From Stratiformator vulcanicus (GTDB lineage Bacteria; Planctomycetota; Planctomycetia; Planctomycetales; Planctomycetaceae): a stretch of 64,000 nt of DNA. The notes below the pieces were generated by a model that made no database searches, was not told the DNA's origin, and saw only the letters and a list, made by a program, of their open reading frames with translations. Position 1 is the first letter of the stretch. Every line of letters begins with the position of its first letter. The translations under genes and the position numbers were made by a program. The stretch covers positions 3,740,088-3,804,087 of the forward strand of contig NZ_CP036268.1 in NCBI RefSeq assembly GCF_007744515.1, written 5' to 3'. This document shows, one piece after another, positions 18,543 through 28,789 of this stretch.

Positions 18543-20003
18543 TCACGTGACGTTATGGATGAGCATCAAATCGTGGCCTTCGGTTCCCCAGTCGGTGCTG
18601 CCGACCATCACGGCATGGTCTCCGGACTTCACAATCCCATGCTGCTTTGCCCAATCGATCACGATTCGCATCAGCTCACTTTGGCGTTCGTTGACGGCTT
18701 CGGAAACCGCCGGGATGACCCCCCAGTACAGCGCCATACGGCGGGCGATCGCTGCATTGTCGGTGACGGCGAGGATCGGAAACGAAGCGCGATATTTGGA
18801 GACCGCCAACGCCGTTCGTCCGCCGTGCGTCGTCACAATGACCATGTCGGCCCGAATTCGCTCGGCCGCGTAGACCGCACCAACGGTGACCGCTTCGGTC
18901 GCTTCGAGGGTTCGGTTCCGTGTCGGGTCGGTCGGCTCATTAACACCGACCGCATTCGACATGGCTTTTTCAGCTTCTCGGGCGATGCGAGCCATCGTGC
19001 TGACGACCCGGTCCGGATGCCGACCGATCGCCGTTTCACCGGAGAGCATGACCGCATCGGTCCCGTCGAGCACCGCGTTACACACGTCGGTCGCCTCAGC
19101 CCGGGTGGGGAAGTCGGCGTCGATCATACTTTCGAGCATCTGCGTCGCAGTGATCACCGGGATGCGGCGCTTGTTGCACATCTTGATGATCCGCTTTTGC
19201 AGGATCGGAACCTTGGCGAGATCGGCTTCGACACCCAAGTCACCGCGCGCGACCATCACGCCGTCGGTCTCGGCGAGAATCCGTTCCAGGTCGCTAACCG
19301 CCTCGACCTTCTCAATCTTTGCCACAATTTGGGGCGGATGAGCCGGGTTCAGCGCGGTAATTGCCTCCCGCAAATCAACGATGTCTTCGGCCTGTCGGAC
19401 GAAACTGAGGCCGACATAGTCGAGTCCGATCCGGCAGGCGAACTCCAGATCGACACGATCTTTCTCCGTCAGGCTCGGCGTGCTGAGCGTTGCGCCCGGA
19501 AGATTGACCCCCTGTCGACTGCGGACACAGCCCGCCTGCTCGACCTTGCAGACGATCCGGTCGGGATGTTTCTCTACGACGCGGTTAATCACCGAACCGT
19601 CGGCGAGTACGACCAGATCACCGACTTCCAAGTCGTCGATCAGTTGCCCGTAGGTGCAGGTCAATTTGTTGGGATTGCCGGGCACCGCTTCGCGGACGAA
19701 CTCCCAAGTTCCACCTTGAATCCAGCAAACCTCGCCGCCTTCGATTTCGTTGAGGCGAATCTTCGGCCCCGACAAGTCGCCCAGCAGTGCGATCGATGCC
19801 TCAAGTTCCGTTGCGGCCTCTCGGATTACGCCGACGACCTGCTCAAGCCATTCATGCTTCCCGTGAGCGAAATTTAGGCGAAATACGCTGACGCCCGCTC
19901 GGATCAGCTTCCGAATCATCTTCTCGGATGCGGAAGCCGGCCCGAGGGTGGCCACAATCTTGGTCCGTTGAGGCGGGGCAGCAGCGGTCTCTTCATTCGA
20001 CAT
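18543..20003 (-). CDS. pyk: Pyruvate kinase
   Basis: This glycolytic enzyme transfers phosphate from PEP to ADP. The 486-residue length is typical and the key segments are in order: KIVATLGPASAS, FRLNFAHG, DLSGPKIRLN, the B-domain lid, FVRQAEDIVDLR, AKIEKVEAVSDL with the catalytic Lys, VMVARGDLGVE, PVITATQMLESM and DAVMLSGETAIG. A C-terminal regulatory domain is present. Pyruvate kinase and the PTS-like Enzyme I at 5107 share PEP, so the two loci meet metabolically. Confidence 0.96.
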   Translation of the reverse strand: MSNEETAAAPPQRTKIVATLGPASASEKMIRKLIRAGVSVFRLNFAHGKHEWLEQVVGVIREAATELEASIALLGDLSGPKIRLNEIEGGEVCWIQGGTWEFVREAVPGNPNKLTCTYGQLIDDLEVGDLVVLADGSVINRVVEKHPDRIVCKVEQAGCVRSRQGVNLPGATLSTPSLTEKDRVDLEFACRIGLDYVGLSFVRQAEDIVDLREAITALNPAHPPQIVAKIEKVEAVSDLERILAETDGVMVARGDLGVEADLAKVPILQKRIIKMCNKRRIPVITATQMLESMIDADFPTRAEATDVCNAVLDGTDAVMLSGETAIGRHPDRVVSTMARIAREAEKAMSNAVGVNEPTDPTRNRTLEATEAVTVGAVYAAERIRADMVIVTTHGGRTALAVSKYRASFPILAVTDNAAIARRMALYWGVIPAVSEAVNERQSELMRIVIDWAKQHGIVKSGDHAVMVGSTDWGTEGHDLMLIHNVT

Positions 20004-20157
20004 CGGTGGTTCTCGCGGCGATTGGATGCCGCCGGAGAATAGCCGTTCCGTTTACGTACCGGTAGACGCCAAGACCGCGTTCGCAGAGAATTCACGGGGA
20101 ATCCGGCGATCCATCCGGTCGGAACGAGGTCAGTTGCCGATTGACACGGCAATCGTG

Positions 20158-20787
20158 CTAATTCGACTGGCGTTCTCGCGCCGCTTGCGGCCGGAAGAGC
20201 TTGTCGTTGATTGGCCGGACTTTCTCGCCGGGGCGGGCGACCGAGATCGTTCCGTTGAGGCTCTTCGTTTCCGGACGACGACATTCCTGATCGTCGCAAG
20301 CCTGATAGCGGACTCCGACGGCAATCGTCTCTTTCTTGCCCGCGGCATCGGCCGGAATTTTCAGCTTGCCGAACAAAATGACCTTGCCGTCGTAAGTCAT
20401 TAGCGGCTCGTCGATGCCGGCGACGCGGATCGGTTCGCCTTTTGGATACTTCATATCAGCCAGTTTGGTGCCCAACTTTGACTTAATGGCGATGGCCGTG
20501 GGCACTAGAAAAGCCGGGCTGGCCGGGTTCGCGTTGATATGCCATCCACGATCGATATCGAGAACGACGGCAAACGGGACGGTTTGACCGGCAGGCAGTC
20601 GATCGGTCGACAGGAAGACCCGGCTCGTTACCAAGCCACTATCGTCGCCCGCTGCCAGAACGATCGAGTCATCTCGGTCACTCGAAGTCTTGTCGTCGCG
20701 CTGGGCGTTGGCGTCGCTTCCGACGGCACAGCCGACCGCGAGGCCGATCAGCCCGACGTAGACAATCCGATTACTGAATGAACGCAT
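20158..20787 (-). CDS. Exported DsbD-alpha-like domain protein
   Basis: From ATG 20787 (AGGAG 6 bases upstream) the protein is 209 residues. A signal peptide (IVYVGLIGLAVGCAVG, with a possible lipobox Cys) is followed by a domain like the N-terminal DsbD/DsbC-interacting domain: the segment RGWHINANPASPAFLVPT, then VRYQACDDQECRRPE, which holds the redox-active cysteine pair near the C-terminus. The membrane and C-terminal thioredoxin domains of full DsbD are missing, so this is a free-standing alpha domain. Planctomycetes often carry such lone versions; partner unknown. Confidence 0.8.
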   Translation of the reverse strand: MRSFSNRIVYVGLIGLAVGCAVGSDANAQRDDKTSSDRDDSIVLAAGDDSGLVTSRVFLSTDRLPAGQTVPFAVVLDIDRGWHINANPASPAFLVPTAIAIKSKLGTKLADMKYPKGEPIRVAGIDEPLMTYDGKVILFGKLKIPADAAGKKETIAVGVRYQACDDQECRRPETKSLNGTISVARPGEKVRPINDKLFRPQAARERQSN

Positions 20788-20845
20788 TGAGTTCTCCTGA
20801 GTCTCGTTAAATCCGCAAGTGGCCCGCTCCTCGAGAGGAAGCCGC

Positions 20846-21874
20846 TTAACTGGGGACGGCGACCTCGTCGAGGATCTGATGGATGATCGCCCGCGACCGG
20901 TCACGCTGTCGTTCGCGCAAGATGCTCTTACAGACGATCCGATGCGCCAAGACCGGCACCGCAAGTTCCTTGACGTCGTCGGGCGTAACGAACGTCCGAC
21001 CTTCGCAATAGGCATATGCTTGCACCGCGCGGTACAGCGTCAAGATGCCGCGGGTACTGACGCCGAGTTGCAACTCGTCGTGGTTCCGCGTCGCTTCGAC
21101 GATGTCGAGCAAATAGTCGTTGATACTGTCCTCGACGGTGACGTCACGCACAGCGGCTTTGAGCCGCTGCAATTCGTCGCCGCTGATCGCAGGTTCCACG
21201 ACTTCGACCGGTTCGCCCCGTCGATGCTGCTCCAACGCCTGCTTTTCGAATTGGCGGTCGGGATAGCCGATATCCGTACAGATCATGAATCGGTCGAGTT
21301 GGTTCTCCGGCAGCGGATAGGTGCCTTCGGACTCGAAGGGATTCTGCGTCGCGATGACAAAGAACGGGTCTTCGAGCGGGTATGTCCGTCCTTCGACCGA
21401 GACCTGATGCTCGCTCATCGCTTCCAGCAGCGCGCTTTGCGTCCGCGGCGTGGTGCGATTGATTTCGTCGGCCAACAACACATTTGTGAAGATCGGTCCG
21501 CGGCGGAATTCGAATTCCCCCATATTCGGCATGAACAGGCTCGCCCCCAGAATGTCGCTGGGCAGCATGTCGGGGGTAAATTGCAGCCGGGTGAACGTGC
21601 CGGCGAGCCCTTTCGCGATCGATTTCGCCAGCGACGTCTTACCGACGCCGGGCGAGTCTTCGATCAGAATGTGACCGTCGGCGAGCAGGCAGACGACCGC
21701 CAATCGAATCGGCCGCGGCTTTCCCAACAGCACGCTGGCGACGGTCTCTTCGAACTGTCGTAGCGGAGAAGTAAGTTCGGCAGTCGACACAAGAGGCCCG
21801 ATCAATTGGTGGCAGGTGGTCTCGGCCGGTTGTTCTTCCGGCGATTCAGCCGGTCTGCATGCAGACCGTTCCAT
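20846..21874 (-). CDS. MoxR-family AAA+ ATPase
   Basis: The 342-residue protein has the MoxR pattern: LIEDSPGVGKTSLAKSIA (Walker A), RLQFTPDMLPSDILGASLF, FRRGPIFTNVLLADEINRTTPRTQSALLEAM (Walker B and sensor region), VIATQNPFESEGTYPLPENQLDRF and a C-terminal lid. MoxR ATPases usually work with DUF58 and von Willebrand A proteins in chaperone-like maturation; no such partner gene is adjacent here. The DsbD-like exported gene lies 58 bases downstream on the same strand. Confidence 0.93.
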   Translation of the reverse strand: MERSACRPAESPEEQPAETTCHQLIGPLVSTAELTSPLRQFEETVASVLLGKPRPIRLAVVCLLADGHILIEDSPGVGKTSLAKSIAKGLAGTFTRLQFTPDMLPSDILGASLFMPNMGEFEFRRGPIFTNVLLADEINRTTPRTQSALLEAMSEHQVSVEGRTYPLEDPFFVIATQNPFESEGTYPLPENQLDRFMICTDIGYPDRQFEKQALEQHRRGEPVEVVEPAISGDELQRLKAAVRDVTVEDSINDYLLDIVEATRNHDELQLGVSTRGILTLYRAVQAYAYCEGRTFVTPDDVKELAVPVLAHRIVCKSILRERQRDRSRAIIHQILDEVAVPS

Positions 21875-22059
21875 CTAAGGTTATCGCCGCAATCGAGTCC
21901 CGCCTCAACCATGGACGCTAACGGGCAAGCTGCGTACGAACTCAGTGGTGACACGCAGAGCGACGACGCCCCCGTGTGACGAACTGACTGTTTGACCGTT
22001 GCGTGGGGTCGCTTGATAATGTTCTGACACGTAAATCCGTCTTCATCTTGAAACCCGCC

Positions 22060-23286
<1,227 letters not shown>

Positions 23287-23328
23287 TAACTCAGGCGAGC
23301 CGCAAGCATCAGCGCCCGGAGTTCGACA

Positions 23329-24171
23329 GTGCCTTCTTTGAATCCAGCAACTCTGATTTTGAGCTGGCTCTTTATTGCGATCTCAACAGCGCAAGCCGGA
23401 GACCTCGGTTTCATCCCCGGCGATGCAGTGTTCTTCAGCAGGCTCACCAAAGACTTCATTAATAATTTAGAGCCCGACTCCGGTGAAATCAGCCTGTCTT
23501 ACGACTCACCGCTCGAACCCGGCCTTTGCGGACATGCCGGCATTTGGAAGCTCAAAATCACCGACTGCGAACCAGCACTCTATAACCGCTTGAGAGAAGC
23601 CTCGCCGGGGATCCGAAACTTCGTCCGTGCGGAAGACGGCACCGAATGGGAAGTCAAAGCGCCGCACCTGTTCGCCTATCCAAAATCGTACGAGCCTCAT
23701 TACCCATTAGGCTTACGCTTCAACGAAGGCTGGCCTGATATCGAAATTGAGGTCCCTAAGCTGTTCGCAAAAGATCGTTGGGGAACGGCTCGCCTGGGAA
23801 GCCGATCATCTTCCTACCGTGGCCACCTTTCCGACCCGGACGCAATCTTATACGAATGGGCTCACGCAAAGTCAGTTTCGCCCTTACCAGTGAGAATGCC
23901 GGCTGACGTAAACTGGAATCGATTTGCTGATCCAGTTGAGGAACCGGCTACGGTTCGGGCCGATGACATTCGCCTGTTCGTGATCGAAGACGGGGCTTTG
24001 CTAAAGCACTATCGGCGTGAAATTAAGAATGGAGCGGAGATTTCTGACCTGAGTTTAAAAGTGCTCGGAAATGAAGAGAGCCAGGAATTATACTGGATTC
24101 CCGGCGGAGAATTGATCAATTGGAAAGAATACGAACGCCGCGAGCTTGATGATTCCGGCCGAATTGATTGA
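23329..24171 (+). CDS. Secreted protein of unknown function inserted between trpB and trpA
   Basis: I do not recognise a family. The 280-residue product has a signal peptide (ATLILSWLFIAISTAQA) and then a soluble region with many aromatic residues and several charged strands. Start is GTG at 23329 with GGAG 8 bases before it. Codon choice (more TTA, AAT and AAA than its trp neighbours) and the position hint at recent acquisition. Its stop is 12 bases before the antitoxin ATG, so it may form one transcription unit with the toxin-antitoxin genes. Confidence 0.65.
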   Translation: MPSLNPATLILSWLFIAISTAQAGDLGFIPGDAVFFSRLTKDFINNLEPDSGEISLSYDSPLEPGLCGHAGIWKLKITDCEPALYNRLREASPGIRNFVRAEDGTEWEVKAPHLFAYPKSYEPHYPLGLRFNEGWPDIEIEVPKLFAKDRWGTARLGSRSSSYRGHLSDPDAILYEWAHAKSVSPLPVRMPADVNWNRFADPVEEPATVRADDIRLFVIEDGALLKHYRREIKNGAEISDLSLKVLGNEESQELYWIPGGELINWKEYERRELDDSGRID

Positions 24172-24183
24172 GCGAGGAGACGA

Positions 24184-24435
24184 ATGATGAGCACGGCAAT
24201 CGAAACCTGCGAAGTCGATGAGTTCATCGCCTTCATTCAGAACGTCGTCGGCGATCGCCGCAAGCAATCGACGCCGGAAAAGTGCGTGAAGGCATTTCGG
24301 CGGTACCAAGAGATGAAAATCGAGCTCGACGAAGCAGCCGAGCGGCTCGATCGGGGGGAGGGAATTCCATGGGACCCGGAGAAATTTAAGGCCGAAGCCC
24401 GAAAACGACTCGCCGAGAAAGGCATCTTTGACTGA
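24184..24435 (+). CDS. Putative type II antitoxin
   Basis: The 83-residue, strongly charged helical protein (RRYQEMKIELDEAAERLDRGEGIPWDPEKFKAEARKR split across its length) has the size, charge and layout of ParD- or addiction-module-type antitoxins. Its stop codon overlaps the toxin start (TGATGG at 24433-24437), the usual coupling of antitoxin and toxin. GAGGAG lies just upstream. ATG 24187 is an equally good start. The assignment rests on the partner gene more than on direct similarity. Confidence 0.7.
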   Translation: MMSTAIETCEVDEFIAFIQNVVGDRRKQSTPEKCVKAFRRYQEMKIELDEAAERLDRGEGIPWDPEKFKAEARKRLAEKGIFD

Positions 24436-24746
24436 TGGCATCAGTTGAACTTGATCCAATCGCTCAGGCCGATATCGACCGAATCTATGACTATCTCGGC
24501 GACGCGTCTCGCAGTCCTGCTGCAGCCGATCGACTTGTCGACGATATGACGCAAAAGTCGCAAATTTACGCCGAGAATCCCCTCCTCGGTACCGATCACT
24601 CGGACTTGCGACCGGCCCTACGCTCCTTCACATTCGGCACACCGCACAACCGCAACGGCTGGGTCGCGTTTTACCGCACGATTGACGGCGGCATCGAAAT
24701 CCTGCGAATCTTCAGGGGCACTGAGAGTTACGATTCCGAATTTTGA
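24435..24746 (+). CDS. ParE/RelE-superfamily toxin
   Basis: The 103-residue protein matches the ParE toxin fold: an opening strand VELDPIAQADIDRIYDYL, the helix pair with AAADRLVDDMTQKSQIYAENPLLG, and a beta core with LRPALRSFTF, NRNGWVAFYRTIDGGIEILRIFRGTESY. ParE toxins poison DNA gyrase; RelE relatives cleave mRNA, and sequence alone does not decide which. It overlaps the antitoxin gene by one base and ends 13 bases before trpA, so trpA expression may depend on transcripts that pass through the toxin module. Confidence 0.85.
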   Translation: MASVELDPIAQADIDRIYDYLGDASRSPAAADRLVDDMTQKSQIYAENPLLGTDHSDLRPALRSFTFGTPHNRNGWVAFYRTIDGGIEILRIFRGTESYDSEF

Positions 24747-24759
24747 TTAGCGCCGCCGC

Positions 24760-25569
24760 ATGTCGTCGACCATTGCTGAAACTTTCAAATCCGCGAAGCG
24801 GGGGAACCGCCTCGCCTTCATGCCGTTCGTGACCGCGGGCGATCCCGATATCGGGACCACAATCGACGTCGTGCGGGCGCTCTCGGAGCAGGGAGTCGAT
24901 CTCATCGAAGTCGGCTTCCCCTACAGCGATCCAATCGCCGACGGCCCGGTGATTCAGGCGTCCTACTTCCGCGCCTTGGGCAACGGCATCACGATCGATC
25001 GCATCTTCGACGCCTTCGCCGAGGTCAAAGATGAAGTCAAACCGGTCCGGGTCTCGATGGCTTCGTTCTCCCTGATGCACCGCTACGGGTTGGAGAAGTT
25101 CCTCAGACGCGCATCGGAGAGCGGATTCAGCGGCTGCATTATTCCCGACCTGCCGGGCGATGAATCGGCCGAAGTCGCCGAGAGAACGAGGGAAGCCGGG
25201 CTCGACCTGATCCAACTCGTCTCGCCGCTCACGCCTCCGGCGCGTGTGGAACGCATCGTCAAATCGTGTAGCGGCTTCGTCTACTGCATCTCAGTAGCCG
25301 GGACGACCGGAGAGCGCGACGGACTTGATCCGAAACTCGCCGGTCATCTGAAAACGCTGCGTGAGAAGACTGATGTGCCGCTCGCTGTCGGCTTCGGCAT
25401 CAGCAAACCTGATCAAGTGGCGATGCTCAAGGGGCAAGCCGACGGTGTGATCGTCGGCTCCGCCATCGTTCGCCGCTTCGAGAAATTTGACGGAGGCAAT
25501 CGCGACGTTGTGCTTGAAGAAATCGCTGACTACGCGAAGTCGATGGTTGAGGCGTGTCGTGATTCCTGA
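24760..25569 (+). CDS. trpA: Tryptophan synthase alpha chain
   Basis: TrpA cleaves indole-3-glycerol phosphate and channels indole to TrpB. The 269-residue protein has the catalytic acids Glu50 (LIEVGFPYSDP) and Asp61 (IADGPVIQ), FVTAGDPDI at the N-terminus, the flexible loop with CIIPDLPGDE, and VGFGISKPDQ and DGVIVGSAIV for phosphate binding. The reading frame is intact, so the insertion between trpB and trpA did not damage either subunit. Confidence 0.96.
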   Translation: MSSTIAETFKSAKRGNRLAFMPFVTAGDPDIGTTIDVVRALSEQGVDLIEVGFPYSDPIADGPVIQASYFRALGNGITIDRIFDAFAEVKDEVKPVRVSMASFSLMHRYGLEKFLRRASESGFSGCIIPDLPGDESAEVAERTREAGLDLIQLVSPLTPPARVERIVKSCSGFVYCISVAGTTGERDGLDPKLAGHLKTLREKTDVPLAVGFGISKPDQVAMLKGQADGVIVGSAIVRRFEKFDGGNRDVVLEEIADYAKSMVEACRDS

Positions 25570-25641
25570 CTTTGGAACCTTGAGAGCATATCCGCTTACT
25601 TCGTGCGCGGCTTGTTTGTAAGTCTCTGCGAGAACGTCGTC

Positions 25642-26289
25642 ATGAGAGTGCTTGTGATCGGAGCGAACGGCCGGACGGGCGGGTTGTGCATCAAGCGACT
25701 GGCCGAATCGGATCATCAGCCCGTGGCAATGATTCGCAGGCCCGAGCAGCAAATCGCTTTCACCGAGGCCGGGATTCCGACGGTGCGAGGCGATCTCGAA
25801 CACCCGATCGACGAGGCGGTTCAAGGCTGCGACGCGGTGATCTTCGCAGCGGGCTCCGGCGGCAATACGGGCAAAGATAAAACCGTCTTGATCGATCATC
25901 TCGGCGGAATACGTGCAGCCGTCGCCGCGGCGACGAACGGGGTGAAGCGGTTCCTCATGCTCAGTTCGATGAATTCGACACCGACTGCTCAGACGCCGAT
26001 CAAGCACTACCATCGGGCCAAGGCCGCGGCCGACGACTTTCTGATGAACATGGACCAGGTGCTCGACGAGCCCCTCGATTGGACGATCGTGGCTCCCGGT
26101 CGGCTCAATGACGACGAGTCGACCGGCTTTGTGGAAATCCGTTCGGAGATCACCGGTTCCGGCTCAACGTCCCGAGCCCATACGGCGGATGTCCTCGTGG
26201 CCTGCCTCGACCTGCCGAATACTGTCGGCAAACGCTTCGCCGTCATCGATGGAGCCCAACCGATGAATGAAGCCCTCGCCGATATTTGA
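25642..26289 (+). CDS. NAD(P)-binding NmrA/SDR-like protein
   Basis: From ATG 25642 the 215-residue protein starts with a Rossmann motif MRVLVIGANGRTGG (GxxGxxG) and continues with VRGDLEHPIDEAVQGCDAVIFAAGSGG, LMLSSMNS and a YxxxK-like HYHRAKAAADDF, the layout of the atypical SDR family (SDR_a5/NmrA, ycf39-like). These act as oxidoreductases or NADP-sensing regulators. The upstream frame to 25603 is not homologous. Substrate unknown. Confidence 0.85.
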   Translation: MRVLVIGANGRTGGLCIKRLAESDHQPVAMIRRPEQQIAFTEAGIPTVRGDLEHPIDEAVQGCDAVIFAAGSGGNTGKDKTVLIDHLGGIRAAVAAATNGVKRFLMLSSMNSTPTAQTPIKHYHRAKAAADDFLMNMDQVLDEPLDWTIVAPGRLNDDESTGFVEIRSEITGSGSTSRAHTADVLVACLDLPNTVGKRFAVIDGAQPMNEALADI

Positions 26290-26440
26290 GGTATTCCACT
26301 GCTGCAATCGGGAAAAATCGTTGCTATCGGGAAAACACCGAGAAATCGTGACGCGATAAGCGGTCGGCTCAATGGCGGTTTCAGACCGTTTGGCTTAATC
26401 TAGGGTCTGCCTCGCGACGCACACCATTGAGGATCCCGCC

Positions 26441-26683
26441 ATGATGATGTTTCGAACGGTTCACGACGACCATGAGCAGTTGTTCGAGGTCAAACGCCTG
26501 TTCGATGCGTATGATGGTCGAATGCTGGGCTACTACGTTGAGTTTCTGGTTGCCGGCGAATTATTTTTTCGACGCGGCGTCCTGAAAGACCCCGAGAGCG
26601 AAGGCACAATGGTCTTCGGATCTCCGGATGAAGCCCGTAGCTTTGCACCGCAATTGATCATCGAGCAGTTGTCGTCCGACTAA
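26441..26683 (+). CDS. Small hypothetical protein
   Basis: An 80-residue protein with a GAGGA ribosome-binding site and good coding character (FRTVHDDHEQLFEVKRLFDAYDG at the start, split by ordinary turns). It has no signal peptide or membrane segment. I do not recognise a family. It lies between the NmrA-like gene and the topoisomerase gene on the same strand. Confidence 0.55.
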   Translation: MMMFRTVHDDHEQLFEVKRLFDAYDGRMLGYYVEFLVAGELFFRRGVLKDPESEGTMVFGSPDEARSFAPQLIIEQLSSD

Positions 26684-26785
26684 TGCGACCGAACCCGAAG
26701 CCGATTCGGCACCCGCGGTCGTGACTCGACGAATACGCTACGGCCCTGCGCTCACCACATCCTTTTCCGAGAACAATCCGCCTCC

Positions 26786-28738
26786 ATGTCGACGACCGCC
26801 CCGAGGAAGACGGGCTCTGCTAAGAAAATCGGAAAGTACACCGGAGCCGATATCGAGGTTCTTGAGGGCCTTGAAGCGGTCCGACGACGCCCGAGCATGT
26901 ACATCGGCGGTGTCGACAATAAGGGCCTGCATCACCTGATCTGGGAGATCGTCGACAACAGCGTCGACGAATTTCTCGGAGGTCATACCGACCGGATCGA
27001 CATCACGCTGCATAAGGACGGCCAATCGATCACAGTTCGCGACTATGGTCGCGGCATCCCGGTCGATCAGCATCCCAAGCTGAAACGGAGCGCACTTGAG
27101 GTCATTCTCACCACGCTGCACGCCGGCGGAAAATTCTCCGATAAGAACTACGCTCGCAGTGGCGGCCTGCACGGCGTGGGTTCGTCGGTGGTCAACGCGC
27201 TCTCATCGCAAATGACCGCCGTCGTGCACCGCGACGGCAACGAATGGACGCAGGAGTACGAGAAAGGTCTTCCCACCGGGCCGGTCAAGAAGGTCAAACC
27301 GTTCCGCGGCAACGGCACGACGATCACATTCCGCCCCGACAAGAAGATATTCAAAAAGACCCATTTCTCAGCCGACCTGATCCGGCAGCATCTTGAGGAC
27401 ATCGCCTACATTCACGCCGGGCTGAAGATCAAATTCGTCGATGAGACCGTCAAGGGCGGGCAAATCGATGAGTACGTCCAGCCGGAGGGCATCAAGGCCT
27501 ACCTCGAAAAGGTGATGAAAGACGGCAAGAAGCGACCGGTCCACGAGCCGGTCTTCTATGTCGAACGCGACGAAGCGGGCGTGAAGGTCGAAGTCGCGCT
27601 GCGCTGGACCGAATCGACCGACGAGCAGGTCCGCAGCTACGTCAACGGCATTCGCACGCACGCGGGCGGAACGCATGAAAGCGGACTTCGCTCCGGCGTC
27701 GCCAAGGCCGTTCGCAATTTCATGGACGTGCATGACGTCAAAGTCAAAGGGGTCTCGATCGGTAACGAGGACGTCCGAGAGGGTCTCGCCTGCATCCTCT
27801 CCGTCTTTCACGGCGACCCGATGTTTCAGGGGCAGACGAAGGAAAAGCTGAACAATCCCGAAGTCTCTGCCGTCGTCGACGGGTTGGTGCGGCCGAATCT
27901 CGAAACCTGGCTCAACAACAACAAGTCGGTCGCCGACGCGATTATCGGTCGGATCATCATTGCCGCCCGGGCACGAGCGGCCAGTCGTGCCGCTCAACAG
28001 GATGTGCGACGCAAAAGCGGCACGGGAAAGAAAACGAACCTTCCGGGAAAACTGCTCGACTGCCGCAACAAGAGCCGCGACGAGTGCGAACTGTTCATCG
28101 TCGAAGGTGACAGCGCCGGCGGTACCGCCGCGATGGGACGTGACGGAAACTATCAGGCCGTTCTGCCGCTCCGCGGAAAAATTCTCAACACCGAGACGCT
28201 CGCGCTTCCCAAAATCTTGCAAAATGCGGAAATCAAAGACCTCGTCGACGCCATCGGCACCGGCGTCGGGCCGAGTTTCGACATCAGCGGGCTCCGCTAC
28301 GATCGCATCATCCTGCTGATGGATGCCGACAGCGACGGGTACCACATCAGCACGCTGCTGCTGACGTTCTTCTTCCGGCACATGAAAGAACTGGTCACGG
28401 CCCGCAAGCTCTACATTGCTCAACCGCCGCTCTACAAAATCACGATCGGCAACAAGGTCGAGTACGCCCGTGACGACGCGATCAAAGAAGAGATTCTCGA
28501 AGCGGCGCCGGCAAATCGCAAAGTCGAGGTCCAACGGTTCAAAGGCCTCGGCGAAATGGATGCCGAGCAACTCCGCGAGACTACGCTCGACCCTAAGAAC
28601 CGAATCCTGCTGCAGGTCGATGTCGAGAGCCAGGTCGAAGCAGACGCGACCTTTGCCCAACTGCTTGGCAAAGACGCGAGCGAACGCTATCGCATTATCA
28701 TGGACGAAGCGACATTAGCGGACGATCTGGACCTTTAA
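26786..28738 (+). CDS. Type IIA DNA topoisomerase B subunit (GyrB/ParE-like paralogue)
   Basis: The 650-residue protein has a full GHKL ATPase (VLEGLEAVRRRPSMYIGG, EIVDNSVDEFL, DYGRGIPVD, SGGLHGVGSSVVNAL), transducer domain (RTHAGGTHESGL) and TOPRIM domain. The TOPRIM glutamate is E440 in VEGDSAGG, and the acidic triad is D513, D515 and D517 in DADSDGYH, where most GyrB/ParE proteins have DADVDGAH. The C-terminus carries QRFKGLGEMDAEQL. The length is the short ParE/Gram-positive GyrB size. The variant TOPRIM residues and the absence of a gyrA/parC neighbour suggest an extra paralogue rather than the main gyrase. Confidence 0.93.
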   Translation: MSTTAPRKTGSAKKIGKYTGADIEVLEGLEAVRRRPSMYIGGVDNKGLHHLIWEIVDNSVDEFLGGHTDRIDITLHKDGQSITVRDYGRGIPVDQHPKLKRSALEVILTTLHAGGKFSDKNYARSGGLHGVGSSVVNALSSQMTAVVHRDGNEWTQEYEKGLPTGPVKKVKPFRGNGTTITFRPDKKIFKKTHFSADLIRQHLEDIAYIHAGLKIKFVDETVKGGQIDEYVQPEGIKAYLEKVMKDGKKRPVHEPVFYVERDEAGVKVEVALRWTESTDEQVRSYVNGIRTHAGGTHESGLRSGVAKAVRNFMDVHDVKVKGVSIGNEDVREGLACILSVFHGDPMFQGQTKEKLNNPEVSAVVDGLVRPNLETWLNNNKSVADAIIGRIIIAARARAASRAAQQDVRRKSGTGKKTNLPGKLLDCRNKSRDECELFIVEGDSAGGTAAMGRDGNYQAVLPLRGKILNTETLALPKILQNAEIKDLVDAIGTGVGPSFDISGLRYDRIILLMDADSDGYHISTLLLTFFFRHMKELVTARKLYIAQPPLYKITIGNKVEYARDDAIKEEILEAAPANRKVEVQRFKGLGEMDAEQLRETTLDPKNRILLQVDVESQVEADATFAQLLGKDASERYRIIMDEATLADDLDL

Positions 28739-28789
28739 GTCGAGGTCGTCACGCCCTGTCCCTGAGACCTTCGACATTAGCCCCTCGAC

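Noticed and set aside
18318-19877. Long 519-codon plus-strand frame opposite pyk
   Set aside because: It is antisense to a complete, well-recognised pyruvate kinase and its translation is His/Arg/Asp-rich with no family features; a shadow of GC-rich codons.
20819-21763. 314-codon plus-strand frame opposite the MoxR gene
   Set aside because: The MoxR reading has Walker A, Walker B and sensor motifs; this frame has none.
27368-28660. 430-codon minus-strand frame opposite the topoisomerase gene
   Set aside because: Antisense shadow of a conserved coding sequence; no start signal or homology.
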